From assembly GCA_014549065.1 (NCBI GenBank), contig JACDOX010000001.1:9583195-9647194 (forward strand): a stretch of 64,000 bases of DNA, in the 5' to 3' direction. A model generated the notes under the pieces. It was not told the DNA's origin, ran no database searches, and saw only the letters and a list, made by a program, of their open reading frames with translations. Below are positions 12,175-24,050 of the stretch, one piece after another; the stretch's first letter is position 1; the number at the start of each line of letters is the position of its first letter. The stretch is from Cardinalis cardinalis (taxonomy: Eukaryota > Chordata > Aves > Passeriformes > Cardinalidae). The translations under genes and the position numbers were made by a program.

Positions 12175-15100
12175 TCCGACCCGCTGGGGGAGGGGGCGCA
12201 GGTAGAGGNCGGCGGTGGCGGGGTCGGTCCCGCCATCCCTGCGGGGCTCCCCCCATGGCCCCGGGAGGCGCCCGGCTCGACNTTCCCTGCGAGGCATCCC
12301 TGCGAGGGGGGGCGCTTCTGGACCCCTCCTCATCCCAGCCGCGATCCTGAGGCGCTGTCCCGGGGCTCCCTGCGAGTCCCCGGGACNCGGAACGGCGGCG
12401 GGAGGGGCGGGGTGAGCGGAGCCCCCCGGGAGGGAGGGGGCACGGTGCTCCTGCCCCGCCGTGGCCCGGGGCTCAGAGCCGCAAAGCAGCGGGACATTTC
12501 AAAGGAGCGAAGCCCTCCCGGAGCGGGAGCGCGCAAAGGCGCCGGGAGCCCGCCCCGCCCGGCGGACAGGGACGCGGGATACACGGCGTCCCGTTCCCGG
12601 AAAGAACAATGGCCGTGCGGAAGCCAGGCCGCTTCTCCAGCCCACCCGGGGCTTCCCTCCGGGATGCGTTCGCCTGCTCGACCTACGCCCTTGCAGGCGG
12701 CCGCGTCCTCCCCTCGCTGCCCGCGTGTAGAGCCGCACCATTGTGCGACTGCACGGAAGCGTGGGAGGGGTGACTGCAGGAGGAAAATCATTCCCTGCCA
12801 CCAGGCAATGGGTTTCTGTGTCACTCCAAGGGCATCCCGGCCTGCCGCGCCCCCCTGACCCGGCAGGATCTGCCTGGAGCCCGTCCCCGAGTTCCTCCTC
12901 TGACCCAGCTCCAGCTGGAGCGGCGCTGAGCCGCGTGTTGTGGTACCGAGCCGGCTCCGAGCCCGCTTAATAACTGTAAACACAGCACATAACTGTTCTG
13001 CTTGGAAAAACAATAGGAAAACTGATGGGTTTTACTTCTTTCACTGCATATTATTATTTATAGTGCTATCTGAAATAATACCAACTTTTACATTAAGAAG
13101 TTCCTGGAGTGGAGGAAGAACAAATTCTTTCACTTTATTTTTGTACTTAGCAAAATGAAGGTGAGAAAAGAAGCAATGAAAGCAAATATTTTGATCTTTA
13201 AGTGATTTGACAATAGAATTTTTATGTCTGTAAATTTTTTTCACAACATGAGCAACAAATCAATATTTTTCCTGTCACCTGTTTTACTTGCAAATGCAGC
13301 ACAAATCTCTCTGGATTGTGGGCCCCTGTGCATTCCTTCTGTACAGGCACTGGCTTTCATTTTAGTATAAGTTAGACTGGTTCCATGTAGAGAAAATGCA
13401 AATTCCTTATAAAGTCAGCNTTTCATTAACTGAAATCTCCTGTGGATGATTCAGTACTGAATGTGATGATTAGACAGCAAATTTTATTGTGCAAAGGCAA
13501 AACAATTTGGGGTTTTTTCCTCTAAATCTTACAACTCAACAAAATGCTTAAAAGTTGACTGCGGGCGCAGCTGGTATTTACCTGATTGAATGCTTCAGTT
13601 TTAATTTGTTTTTTAGACAGGTAAGAGTACACCACAGACACGNCTGGACTTTTGGCCCTTCTGAGCAGCTTGTCATTGAGGAGGCAAATAACTAAACTGT
13701 AAATGCCAAAAGAACAANTTCAACACTCACAGATGAACACCTCTTCCTTTTTGACATCCCTAGTTTAGGTGGGTTCAAATAAAAGNAGAAACATATTTTA
13801 TGCAATGCATGCTTTTACGTACATACTACTAGAAAGTATACATTGAAATACTATTTAATAGAGAGACGCGCAGCGTCTGNAAAGCACATAAGCCTAATTG
13901 ATTCCAGACACAACTGGCCTGGGTTTTGTTTCCTCTTATTCCAACTTTCTGACCTTGTAAAAATTATCTTGATTGTGTTATACTAAAACAAGGGCCATGA
14001 TCTTGCAAAAACTACCATGTGTGCTGGAGCAGAGAGGTGCCCAGTAAAGTGCCGTGTACAGAACGAATGCTGACAGCGTTAGGCCCCAGCGCTGCCTGGT
14101 TTGTTTCCCCTTGCTTATATCTAATCATGGTGAAGCAATAGTCTCACTTCTGCTGAAAGCTGGATCTGGGTTTTCCATTTTAAAGGGGTGAAAAATGTGT
14201 AGTGAAACTTACCATTTGTGGTGAATGATAGGTTTAAAATTCTCAGAGCAGTTTAAGCTACTGGGATTTTATGGCATTTAGGCCAGGGGAAAGAACAGGG
14301 AGGGCTTAAAAACATACATTGCCTATAATTTTTCTTTCAGTTGTGTGTGTGCATGTGTGGTGGTATCTCTGTTTTTCAGAAGATTGTTTCTAGGGATTGG
14401 TAGGAGGGTTGAAGGACTTACTGGCTTTGATGATAACCCTTCCAATACCGTTGTGCTTTTGTATAAACATGCACCCAAGACCCAAGACAGCAGAGTGTTC
14501 AATGTGCTGCTGTCTTTAGCGCTGGAGAACTTCTAATAATATTTTCTGCTTGAAAAAATCCAAGGCCTGGGTACACTGATCCTTTTATTACAATAACTGC
14601 TGTTGCTCCTTCTATTTGGGAATCTGTGTCTTGCTATCCTTAAATCTCTGTGGAGGGTAGTGACAAAGAAAGGTCTTTCCAGCATATTGAACTGATGATC
14701 CCTCTCCTTATTTCTCTGAAGGCTCTCCTTTTGGTTTTTTTTCTGGATCAAGAATAAACTGTGTATTTGGGCCTTTGTCAGCAAGGTTCCCATGGGACAA
14801 TCATTGTAAGCACTGGGGTTGCCTATTTAGTAGCAGGGAGGCTTATAAAAAGCAACTCCAGGTGGAAGTGGGCCTTTTCCTGCTCCTCCCTTCATCCTGC
14901 TGCAATTCCCTTTCATCCAAGCCTTGAGAACTGCCTGCCATTCAGACTAAGGTACAAAACTAAGAGAGTTGTACTCCCTTGACTGAGATATTAAGAGTGT
15001 CTGCCTTCACTTATGTTGGTTTGTTAATGTTCTGGGGAGTTTTGTTGTATACAATGTGCTATGTCAACTTCTGGTGGTTGTACAACAGCAAATACAACTC

Positions 15101-16164
15101 AAAAAGCTANGCCTACCTCTGAAGAAAGCAAGCAGCTTTTATGCATCGTGAAACTTGCTTTCCAAGAAGTTGGCATCAACATGACTGCCATCACATTTGG
15201 GATTTTTTAGCTACCATGTTAACGTTTCTTATTTCCCAACAGATTGCAAGGTGGACATGGTGTGTGGTATGTTACTTATTAAATAAAAAGCCTGAGAGCA
15301 TGTGCAGTGTTCTGACTCAGAAGTCATGTTAGTAACCTGCTGCACCAAAGATGAATGTTCATGCCAGCACTTCATCTGTTATCTTTATCTTTTAGCAACT
15401 ACTTTACAGCTTTTCTGTTAAGTTATAGACAAGCTCCAGGTAAAAACCTGCTGCCTTGGAAGCCGTGATACAATCTGTGTGCTCAGTGCAGAATATTCGG
15501 CATGTTCTGGCTTGTTTTTTTTAAGAGAGAAAACAATTGGCCCACTGCTGCTGAGCTGTGCTGTTCTGTGCAGCACTGCCAAAGCGGACAGCCTCTGGAG
15601 TGGGACCTGTGGCATCCCAGATGTGCCCCAAATCCCCTCTCTTCTCGGCCACCACCGGATGAAGACACAAGATCGTCCTGCCTTANCTGAAACAAGGTTC
15701 TGTTCTGTTCATCAGAGTGTACCAGCAAATACAATGATTGTGTAAGTTGCTCGTCATACCCAAAGTATAAACAAACCTGTGCACAGGAGAGGCGAGTTTC
15801 TGGCCAGCTTTCAGGGGAGTTCCCTCAGTGCTGCAGAGCCAAGGTGTTCCTCTTGAAGGATAAAGCAAATTTTAGATATTTATGCAAAACAGAAACATAA
15901 AATGTGCAGAATGGTGCCTTTAACACTGATTTGTAGCTCCAGCTCTATTTCTTCATGTTTGGCACATCAGAGAACATGTCTGCTTTCAAATCATGTCAGC
16001 ATGAGTGACGAGCATACAGCACCTCGTGGAATCAGATCTTGCAGGTCTCCTATGAACTGAGGCACTCCTTTACTTGTGAGTTGGTATTGCCAGAGTACCT
16101 TTTCTTTAAAGGTTCAATTAATGGTCTATTCTATTAAATACTTCACTGATTAGAAGGTTTTTTT

Positions 16165-16366
16165 CTACAATGAAGGTGGTGAAGTACTGGCACAGGTTGC
16201 CCAGAGGTGGTCAATGCCCCATCCCTGGAAACATTCAAGGTCTGGTTGGATTGGGCANTGAGCAACCTGATTGAGTTGAAGATGTCCCTGGACATTGCAG
16301 GGTGGCTGGAGCAGATGGCTCTTAGAGGCCCCTTCTGACACAAACTATTCATTGGTTCTGTGATCA
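16165..16366 (+). mobile_element. CR1-type LINE 3' end fragment
   Basis: About 200 bp closely follow the well-known avian CR1 3' terminus: GAAGGTGGTGAAGTACTGGCA, the 'cacaggttgcccagag' block, 'ccccatccctggaaacattcaagg', and a 3' end like GGTTCTGTGATCA, related to the CR1 ATTCTRTG terminal repeat. It is 5'-truncated as usual for CR1 and carries many substitutions, so it is old and inactive. Confidence 0.85.
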
Positions 16367-17473
16367 AACTCTGTGTAGCCAATCAGTTGTTTCTTTTCTT
16401 GCAGTCAAGTGCTCCACAAAGGATACATGTTTGCCTGGACTGGGAGGAACTGTGAAGATCGTACAAGCAAGTTTAAGTCCTTACACACTTGCTGAATACA
16501 TCTTACACTTTCTAAATGTCCCTATGCCCACAATAATTAATAATAATGAGTGCATTCTCCTTTTCCTCCAAATTGTGCTGTTTCCATAACTAAGTATTGA
16601 TTCATACTTAAATTTTCATCCCTTAAACTGTTTTGTGTCAGTGCACTGAGGACCACAGCTGGCACCTTTGCTATTCTGAAACAGAAAAACATTTCCGTAA
16701 GCTTTATACTTAATGTATGAGACTGTTTTATCAACTTCACCATATATGAGACTGATCTCTCAGAGCTGGGTCTGAAATAGCAGAAGGAGCAGTTTATTGT
16801 ACTTTTTCCCCTATATAAACATACAGTGATTTCATTTATGTCCCTATATCCTTCTGAAACCAAATTTTCCGTGCACACCATTCTAGAGAGAGAAAGGACA
16901 AGANAGAGAAGGAAAGAGACAGGAGAGATGTCACAAATTACTCTGGCACCAGGATAGTCCCAAGATAAAGCCAGTGTACAAAAAGACAAAGAATAAACTG
17001 AACTGGTGTAATGCAGGGTATGTTTGTGAAATGTCTCAATTGCACCAAGCTAGGAGGACAGTGACCACTGTAGATGGTTAGTACTGAAATAAAAATGAAC
17101 TTCAGATAGGAAAAATAAATCATCAATTTCATGGAGAAGTCAGGGTAGATGGTTAATAGGGAGTTTTTAGAGCATCACTAACAAAACTGCAGTAGACGAC
17201 ATAGTGCTCCTGCAAAATGCTCTCTTAGGATTTATCAATAGGTGGCATATGTAAGTCATCAAGAACAAGGTAAAGATGACTCCACTGAGTGCCAGTAAGT
17301 TCCCAACTGCCACATTGTCCTTGGTTTCATGGTGCTGAAAAATAAAGTNCAGAACAGGGAGAGAAAGCAAATAAGAGACGTAGAATACAAAATGAATTGG
17401 TNAAGGAAGGAAGGATATTGAGCCTTAAAAATAACTTTTAGAGGGAATCAGATAAATTTTCCAATGTGTAAAA

Positions 17474-17690
17474 GGTTAGAAGAGGTTTGATCAATTGTTT
17501 TTGAATGCTGGTGAAATACCAGAACAGGCTACCTAGGAAATTCAGGTCTCTGCTCTGTGGAGGGTTTCTAAGAACAGGTTAGACAAACATCTGTTGGGGA
17601 TTGTCTGGGGCTACTTTATCCTATCTTTGTGCAGCCTGGGGAGACCAGATGGTCTCTTCAGATCCCTCTCAGCCCCCTTCCTATAAGTTT
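17474..17690 (+). mobile_element. CR1-type LINE 3' end fragment (second subfamily)
   Basis: Matches the other common CR1 tail type: 'gaggtttgatcaattgt', 'ccagaacaggctacct', 'aacaggttagacaaacatct', 'gaccagatggtctctt', 'ccctctcagccccc'. It is 5'-truncated, diverged and non-coding. It is a different subfamily from the copy 1.1 kb upstream, so the two are independent insertions. Confidence 0.8.
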
Positions 17691-17888
17691 ACCAAGTGGG
17701 GAGGGGAGTGGACCTGAGTTTAATGAGAAAATAGTATCATCCTATTAGTTGATCCTCTTTCAGAATAGAAGAATCAGAAAGAAACCACATTTAACTTAAC
17801 TANATAAGTAAATAGATTTTTTAATTGTTGTAGACTTGCAGTTTTATGAAGCATTTAGAAAAACAAACACATAGNAAAAAAGTTCTTA

Positions 17889-17911
17889 AAAAGTTATAAA
17901 AAAGTTATAAA
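17889..17911 (+). repeat. Short tandem direct repeat, 11-bp period
   Basis: Two adjacent copies of an AAAAAGTTATA unit within an A-rich stretch. It looks like slippage. Confidence 0.7.
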
Positions 17912-18275
17912 ATTGAACAATTTTAAATCCGTCTCTTTGTCAATGAACATAAGTAGGAAAAATAGTTAATAAGCATTTTTCAAGGACAGTTTGTAAATAT
18001 TTTTCAAGGATATTGGGTGTGTTTGGCCATAGGTTTTACATTGCTTCCCATTTCAAAACAAGCAATGACAACATCTGTAGTTACATCCGAGGATGTCACA
18101 CCTAGGTGCTCCTTGCATATGCAAACCCAGGAAATAATGGTGAGAAATCACTCTTGCTCCCCAGTCCACAGAAGGAACAAGTTATTCAGTACCTGCTCTG
18201 AAAAATCTGGAAAAGATGAATAGAAATGTGGAAGTCAGTGNTTTGCCTCCTCGGCAGGTGAACCCTGTGACTGCG

Positions 18276-18316
18276 GCAGCGTTTCCTCCATCCCTCCCTC
18301 CCTCTCTCTCTCCCTG
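18276..18316 (+). repeat. Pyrimidine microsatellite (CCCT)n/(CT)n
   Basis: Repeats of CCCT followed by CT dinucleotides and CCCTG, on the pyrimidine strand. A simple repeat of about 40 bp. Confidence 0.85.
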
Positions 18317-21300
18317 CCTGTGTGTTGGGAAGTTCCAGTGAAATACTGCTGCTGTGGAAAGTCCTGTTCACAGGAGGAGACGTGACCTCTCAGCGAGTCA
18401 GATCCAATTTTACGGGCGGCTCTGAGTCAGGGTGGAGCCCGCGCACTGAACTTTGTATTTCAGGAGGAAGTGATGTTGGTGGCAGCCCGTGTTGCTAAGC
18501 AGATGAGTTGCTGTGTTTTTATTTCAGCTGATAATTTTGGCGGAGGTGTGGCTTCATTCTTAGATATGATGCCTTCCATTTATTAAGGACAAAGGTCAGG
18601 AATTGCCAGTGCTGCGATAGCTGTGGCTCTCCATGTAAGAAGAGGCACATTCTGCTGAGCCATCAAAGATGGAAATGGGAGTCCTTAACGCTGCTCCTGC
18701 TCAGTGAGAACAAAAACGACCGTGAAGCTGTCAGCTCANGTCATGGTCCAAGAGCAAACGTCCTCACCAGCAGGGATGATGTGGAGTAGGTNAGTTCTGT
18801 GGCTTTGCTCTGTTTTTATAAGAACTCACTACTGTTCCTGATTAAAGAGGTGGCCTGGTCTTGTCTCCCGTAGTAGTGGGAACCAGAAGCCTGAGGTGAG
18901 CAATGCACTGGCCTCTTAAATCAGAATTTAGACAGAAGCAAAGTGATCCTGCCTCATACACCAGCAAACTAAGAGATGAGTCTGTTCGGGAGAGACAGCA
19001 AATTGTTTGTCACCTCTGTGCCGCTGGCACTTGGCTGGGTGCCTCCTTCCAGCCATCCAGATCATCATAGGTAAGCAGCAGTAGCCAGGCAGCATTTTGG
19101 AGAGATTGAGTGGGACAGCGCAGACAGGCTGGGGACAGCTGCCCACAGCTGTTTGTGCAGCCACACCACCAACAGTGACGTGTCNCAGTGTGCTGTGTCA
19201 GACAGACTTTTCACCTGTTCCTCCCTAAAAGTCTGGTTAGTCCTTAAGTTAGCCTTGAGAGGGCTGTATGTTGTTATGTGGGAGATNCTGCTGTATCAGA
19301 ACCCTTCCACATAAAAGAATAAATTTTGGGAGTAGTATTTCCCTCTTGTTGCTGGATTCCCAAGGATGATCATCAGGGAATGCTGATGCCCCTCAGAGAG
19401 CTCTGCANCTGAGAGATCTGACAGGTGAGTGGCATGTGGGCAAGAGCTCCTGGAGTTTGCTGCCCCTCTGCTTTTCTGGTTCAGTTGCTCAATTAAAGAG
19501 TTCACTGCCACAGAAGTGGCTGTTTGGGCCAGTTCCAGCTTTTGTCACTATGGCTGGCTTGAGTTTCAAAAAAAAAACCCGACCAACCCACACAAGTGTC
19601 TACCCTGGTTTGCCCTCTGTTCCCTTAGCTTGCTGGTGCCACAGGGTGGCTCCTTGTAGCACTTATATTTCCAGCACTTTTAGCTCTTCAGCTGAAGTCG
19701 TTAAAGTTGTTTTTTCTCATATAAGTCTGTTGCTTCTTGGTACTTGCCAAAATCCATGTGCTCTTGGTATTTCAGCATGCTATGGGTTAGTGAATGACTT
19801 CTTCTAAAAAATTTTTTTTTTCCTTCAGCTTATGGCATATCTCTATCACCTGTGCTCTGTTGGGCACTACACACACTGTCTTGTGTGCTTCCATTGCTCT
19901 GTAAATTTTGAGAAACTTTGAGTAAAACTTTCACTTGTAAAAGAAAAAGAAACCATTTGACTTTTTTCACTTCATTTGACTGAAACAGTGTTCAAGATTA
20001 ATAAAACGTGAGTATGTGTCANGGCTGTGTGACTTTGGAGCCACTTCCCAGCAACCATGGGACACAACATGAGGTCTGAGGCTCCGAAATGGCATCCTGA
20101 ATGCTGAGCCTGAANTGCTCAGAAGGCAGTTACTCCGAGCACAAGCTTGGGCTCGCTACATGGTTTCACATCTCTCCTTGTATGAATAAAAGTCAAAGCA
20201 AGCCTGTGACAGGAGAAGTTTTTGAGTTTTGGGNACATCTGTACAGAATTTCCTTGGGAGCTGCAACTTCCTTCACCAAAGCAAAAAAGCTTTTTAGAGG
20301 AAGCCACCTGGAGGGCATGGCAGCAGCACAAGTACTTTCTGTCGGATCTGATGCATGGCTTGGACCTTCACAGTGCTGAGCAGGTGAGGAACCAGATGTG
20401 CTTTACAGAGCTGCTCTCCAGCAGGGTGGGCTGCTCTGAGCTCTCTGCACAGCCCTCGGCAGCTCTCAAACAAGCTCAATACCTGGACTGGGTTGTCAGG
20501 AACGAGGCACAGACTGCTTGGCCCTTGTAGCCTGAAGGCCTCCCTGTGCACAGCCTGTCTGGGGACTCAGGACTCTGTGAGGTGTCATCTGCTACCNGCA
20601 GAAGTGACAATGTCTAGATCTGAAGATCACATTTTGCTGTACGTGGCTGTTAAAACAGATGCTGGTTCTTCAAAGTCTACTGAATAAGTAACCTGCCTTT
20701 GTATTTTCATGTGATGCTAAATCATTTGCATTTTGTAATTCTGATATTTTAAAACAGGTTTAAATGCCACCCAGCAATCTCAGTGCTGTACTTCTTACNG
20801 AGTACATTAACTTATCTCTGCACAGCTATGCCTGTCATACACAGTGACTTGCCCAGCTTGGTACAAACTATCCCCACAAACTTGAGAGTTTACCTGGTTA
20901 GGTAAAGTGTAGCAATTCACTGGGGTTTTGTTGGTGCACATACNCTTGCTCTGCAACTGCTGTTGAAATTCTCAGCCATTAATGCAAATTCTTTCTAATC
21001 TGTGAGCCAAATGGCTGCCTACATCAGATGGATTACTTCTTCCCAACAGCACACAAAGGGTTGGGTGACTGGCTACAAGTGAATTTTCATCCCTGTCATC
21101 TCTTGGGTATTTTAATAAGCTGTTACCAATAAGGTTAATCANGAAGATGCCATGTTGCTGTTTCCTCACTCTCCTCTGAAGNTGCCTTGTTGGTAACTNG
21201 TGGAGTTACAGCTTTCTCTTTGGGGACTGGCTGAAGCACAAGTTAAGGTTACAAAAACCTTTCTGGTGTAGCAGCTGCACAGTGATGTATTCTGTCCATG

Positions 21301-23208
21301 TCTGGTACTATCAGTGAGTGTGCATGTGTGTGAACTTGTGCCACTCTGTGACAGTGTCCCACCCTGGAGTGGTGAAACCACTGCAGCACTTTTCCTTACT
21401 CTCTATTTCCTNTTATTGAGAAGTTAGAGAATGGCTGTAATTCTCCCCCTTCTGTGAAAGAGCTATTTGCAGATTCTGTTTCTTCTGATGTTGGAAAGCG
21501 NTGGGAGACTCCCTGCACATATTTATGACCCAAGTAGTAAGCCAGCTGATTCCATAGGCCACGGCCTGAGGATGATTTATGGCACCTGAGGAGCTGGTTC
21601 TGTGCCTTCTACAAGACACAGTTGAGACCGGGGCATTTTTTTTCCAGTGGAACAAACATTTAACCAAGTAACCATCCATGCCCCCCTCCTCACTGCTTCT
21701 GCCATGCTAATATATTTCTTTTTTAAAAAGAAGTGTAGCATTTCTTTGGTTGGCTCACCCTGGCACCACGATATGCTTTGAGCACTTTTCATGCTCGGCA
21801 GCTTCTCGCTCTGATTTCTGCTCAACAAGAAACTGAAACAAGTTCTAGAGGGAGAACTGAGGCTGCTGGCAGTTGGTCTCAGAATGAGTTTCTCGCGCCC
21901 CTAAATCTTGGAGAACTTAAATCTTTGAAAGCAAGGGGAGTTCCAGGCAGGCTTACGCTGCACCGGGGTGCTTGGCTGTCAGACTTGGGGCACACTGAAA
22001 TGATGCATGCAGAAAAACAGACTTGGGGTAAATGTTTCTGGNCTGTTTTCTCTCTGGTCTGTCAACATACTGCAAGAGAAAGCTGAAACTGATTACATTT
22101 AGTAACTTATGAAAATACCTCTGTGTCGGTTTGTTGTTTTGTCATTTGTTTTTTCAAAGAGTACAGAAATGCAAATAAAAATAGAACAATGGTAAACTGG
22201 GCAAATTTAGTGAAGGTATACTTGGGGCATGTGCTGCTTCAAAGCAGTTTGTTTTTAAATACTATTTCCACTTGCTATTTTTAACTTCACCGAAGACCTT
22301 GGCGAAGAACAGGGAGTGTGTTCTACTGCACCATCATGTGCTATCAGCTTTCCACAGCATTTCTCAGCTGAAAACCTGGGAGAGCAACAGCACCCCAGCT
22401 GCTGGCCCCTTTCTGGGTGATTGCACGGGCCCAGCTGCATGGAAGATGGTGATGCCTCTCAAAGGGCTAACCTCCCCTTCTCCCAAAAGGTGCCTTCCCC
22501 TAAACCCAAGAGAGACTGAGTAGACCAGACATGAATGACACAATGTGGAGGAGTGCCATACTTCCTCTGGAGAAGCCTGAGATATTTTTGCAGCTGTAGT
22601 GGCCCTCATGGCTGTGGAATCAACACGGACACCTGGACTGAAGGAGCCAACAACCCGAGAAGCTTTCGACATGCACGTTGCCTGGATTCAGCTCCCAGCT
22701 TACTAACTGTGTGTTAAAAGAGCGTAGAGGAAAAGCTGTGTGAGATCCTGTGAGGACAGGACGCCTTCTCTCTTTCCCACGGAAAAGATTCGAGGGTGGG
22801 TGCAGTGAACAGCCCCCTAAAAGGAGCGGCAGGAGCGGGAGGGGGAGGGTGTCCCTGCTCAGGAGCACATGACTGTTTTTCCTTCTCCAACCTGCCACTA
22901 ACAACGATGGTAAAAAGTTATCTCGTCAAATGACTCGCTGAAAATTCCTGTAATGCCGAGTATCTTTGCACTGGGTTTACGCTTTAATCTCTTTATACTT
23001 TTAAGACGCTTATTTAGTTTCCAGAGCAGTGCGGGGAGGACCGCTAAGCGCGCTACTGGTAATCACTTTTGGGTGGGATTTGTCTAATTTACTTACGGAA
23101 CGAGTTTGTTTCGCTTTGTATCGCGAATTCGAACGCGCCGCTGACAAACTCGGCAGCGGCGGAGCCGGAGCCGGTGCCGGTGCGGTGCCGGGGGAGCGCG
23201 GCCCCGCC

Positions 23209-23238
23209 NNNNNNNNNNNNNNNNNNNNNNNNNNNNNN
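23209..23238. other. Assembly gap (30 N)
   Basis: A run of 30 N inside a GC-rich segment. The uniform N length suggests a placeholder, so the true missing length is unknown. Open frames that read through it are not meaningful. Confidence 0.98.
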
Positions 23239-23807
23239 GGGCGGGCAGCGCTTAATGGCCGCTTCCCTTTGAAAGCCCGACCCGCTCGGGACAAAGTCCA
23301 CCCTAAACCGCGGTCTCGGGCGATCCTACCCGCGCCCCGCCCCGCCCCGCCTCGGTGGCCGGGATGGGAGAGGCGGGCGGGGGTGCGGTGCCCGCTGCCC
23401 GTCCGGGGGCAGAGGCCGGGGCCGGGCCGGGCAGCCTCCCGGGACGCCTCTCGGTTTCGTTTCGCCGCCGCGGTTGGGAAGTTTGAAGAGCGGCAGTGAC
23501 ACAGTGACACCTCACACACAACACACCCCCCGGGCTTCACCGGGAGTTTCCCGGGACGGGACGCGCCAGGGCGGGCGCGGCGCTGCCCCCGAGGTGCGGA
23601 GCGGTGCGGAGCGGCCCCCCCTCGGCCCGGTCAGTGCGGCAGGGCGGGGCGGAGCGGAGCGGCGGGGGAGCGCACGGAAGACGCCGTGCCCCGCCGTGCC
23701 CCGCGGCAGCGCACCCTCGGCCGGCGGGCGGCCGGAGCCCCGGCGGGGCGCTGGCGGGCCGCGGGCAGGCAGGTTAGTGACCCCCGCCCTTCCCCCGCCC
23801 GGGGCGC

Positions 23808-23875
23808 GGGGGGGGGTTTCCTATTTTTTTTTTCCCCTCTTCTTTTTTTTTTTCCTTTTTCCCCCTTCTCTCCTC
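23808..23875 (+). repeat. G9 run followed by a 58-nt polypyrimidine tract
   Basis: A G9 run at 23808-23816 is followed by a nearly pure C/T tract, broken by a single A at 23823, up to about 23875. It lies directly upstream of the CHD7 GC-box/CRE cluster. Such mirror-like polypyrimidine tracts can form triplex DNA and G-runs can form quadruplexes; both are inferences. Confidence 0.85.
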
Positions 23876-23892
23876 GTTGCATAAATTATGCC

Positions 23893-23923
23893 GGGCGGGG
23901 CGGTGACGTCGTGGGGGCGGGGC
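23893..23923 (+). promoter_or_regulatory. CHD7: CRE flanked by two GC boxes (putative CHD7 core promoter)
   Basis: GGGCGGGGC at 23893-23901, TGACGTCG at 23904-23911 and GGGGGCGGGGC at 23913-23923 fall within 31 bp. GC boxes bind SP/KLF factors and the CRE-like site binds CREB/ATF factors. A TATA-like ATAAATT lies at 23881-23887. The cluster is 130-160 bp upstream of the estimated exon 1 start, a usual place for proximal promoter elements. Occupancy is inferred. Confidence 0.5.
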
Positions 23924-24050
23924 GCGCGGCGGCGCTCGCCCCCGGGGAGGGGGCGGTGTCGGGGGCGCGCCTTGTGGCGGCGGAGGGAGGGAGGAAGGAG
24001 GGGAGGGAGGGAGGCGGCGGGGGCGGGCGGGCGCAGGGGGCGGCAGCCGC

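Larger units (their letters stand above)
11470..12960. promoter_or_regulatory. CpG island A (intergenic, no assigned gene)
   Basis: About 1.5 kb of very GC-rich, CpG-dense sequence with sharp edges to AT-rich DNA on both sides. An AT-rich notch at about 11,742-11,850 splits it and starts with a TATA box. Motifs seen by eye include paired CAGGTG/CACCTG E-boxes, an RFX X-box, a CRE-like TGACGTCG at 12028-12035 and a forkhead consensus TGTAAACA at 12975-12982 just past the 3' edge. Open frames of up to 256 codons run through the island on both strands, but they are Arg/Pro/Gly/Ala-rich shadows of GC-rich DNA. Unmethylated islands like this usually mark a promoter or a Polycomb-bound developmental element. 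It lies about 6 kb past the end of RAB2A and 12 kb before the CHD7 island. Confidence 0.8.
12961..23019. other. Intergenic region between CpG islands A and B
   Basis: Mostly unique AT-rich sequence with no recognised gene. It contains two CR1 3' tails (near 16.2 and 17.6 kb), a pyrimidine microsatellite near 18.3 kb and short direct repeats near 17.9 kb. Around 18.4-18.6 kb a locally GC-richer patch carries an AP-1 consensus TGAGTCA (18423-18429) and a possible second half-site; it is a weak enhancer candidate. Open frames, including one of 150 codons on the minus strand at 16,537-16,989, have no recognisable domain and are N-interrupted. Confidence 0.65.

Noticed and set aside
12088..12858. 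256-codon frame in CpG island A and the antisense 227-codon frame
   Set aside because: Same composition effect; interrupted by N and no recognisable motif or splice structure.
16537..16989. 150-codon minus-strand frame
   Set aside because: It contains an N, lies between two CR1 tails and has no recognisable protein family. An LTR or other transposon origin was considered, but no terminal repeats were seen.
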